Shown piece by piece: positions 12,970 to 12,999 of a stretch of DNA of 12,999 nt. Position 1 is the stretch's first letter, and the number at the start of each line of letters is the position of its first letter. This DNA comes from DASQUK01 sp046723645. GTDB taxonomy: Bacteria > Actinomycetota > Acidimicrobiia > Acidimicrobiales > VFJN01. The stretch is from assembly GCA_046723645.1 (NCBI GenBank), contig JBKOUY010000203.1, positions 1 through 12,999 of the forward strand, in the 5' to 3' direction. A model generated the notes under the pieces. The model made no database searches. It was not told where the DNA came from and saw nothing but the letters and a program-made list of their open reading frames with translations. A program made the translations under genes and the position numbers.

Positions 12970-12999
12970 GCACCCCTGGGCCGCCGACCACTCGATCCG

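Noticed and set aside
1..12999. Mobile elements, CRISPR arrays, toxin-antitoxin pairs, phage or defence genes
   Set aside because: No transposase, integrase, spaced direct repeats, or defence motifs were seen, and base composition and codon use look even across the window.

Overview
The window is a high-GC, gene-dense stretch of chromosome, most likely from an actinomycetote and possibly an acidimicrobiia-like or other uncultivated lineage. The main clues are the strong G/C third-position bias, a TIGR03085-type DinB/mycothiol-related protein (a mainly actinobacterial family), a FadD19-like acyl-CoA synthetase, an alpha-beta fused 2-oxoacid dehydrogenase E1, and several genes with a TANNNT -10 box 7-8 nt before the start codon and no Shine-Dalgarno sequence, as expected for leaderless transcripts. 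The taxonomic call is inference. I see no rRNA or tRNA gene, mobile element, CRISPR array or phage gene.

Left part (1-4368): a minus-strand operon runs peptidyl-prolyl isomerase (2089-1613), TesB-type acyl-CoA thioesterase (1609-803) and FadD19-like acyl-CoA synthetase (806 to beyond the left edge). The genes are separated by 3 bp and then overlap by 4 bp. A TIGR03085-type protein (2110-2799) diverges from this operon across only 20 bp. It converges on a class I O-methyltransferase (3479-2814), which in turn diverges from a crotonase-fold protein (3508-4368). Thioesterase, synthetase and crotonase together point to acyl-CoA metabolism.

Middle (4369-8007): a 154-bp convergent gap holds an unusual set of nested inverted repeats and is the most interesting non-coding sequence here. 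It is followed by three minus-strand genes: an alpha/alpha-toroid (squalene-cyclase/prenyltransferase-like) protein, a YwrD-like gamma-glutamyltransferase without a signal peptide, and an RpiR-family regulator.

Right part (8008-12999): an 84-bp divergent region with a strong -10 box for the regulator and a candidate palindromic operator separates the RpiR gene from a two-gene plus-strand operon. That operon encodes an aldehyde dehydrogenase and a class III PLP aminotransferase, coupled by a GTGA overlap and both with Shine-Dalgarno sequences. This is the classical arrangement for deaminating an omega-amino acid or amine to a semialdehyde and oxidising it to the acid, presumably under RpiR control. 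The substrate cannot be read from the sequence. A convergent fused alpha-beta E1 of a branched-chain-type 2-oxoacid dehydrogenase closes the window, with no E2 or E3 gene visible.

Most genes belong to known families. I do not see a clearly new multi-gene system. The parts worth a second look are the structured gap at 4369-4522, the overlapping divergent leaderless promoters, and the RpiR/aminotransferase/ALDH regulon.
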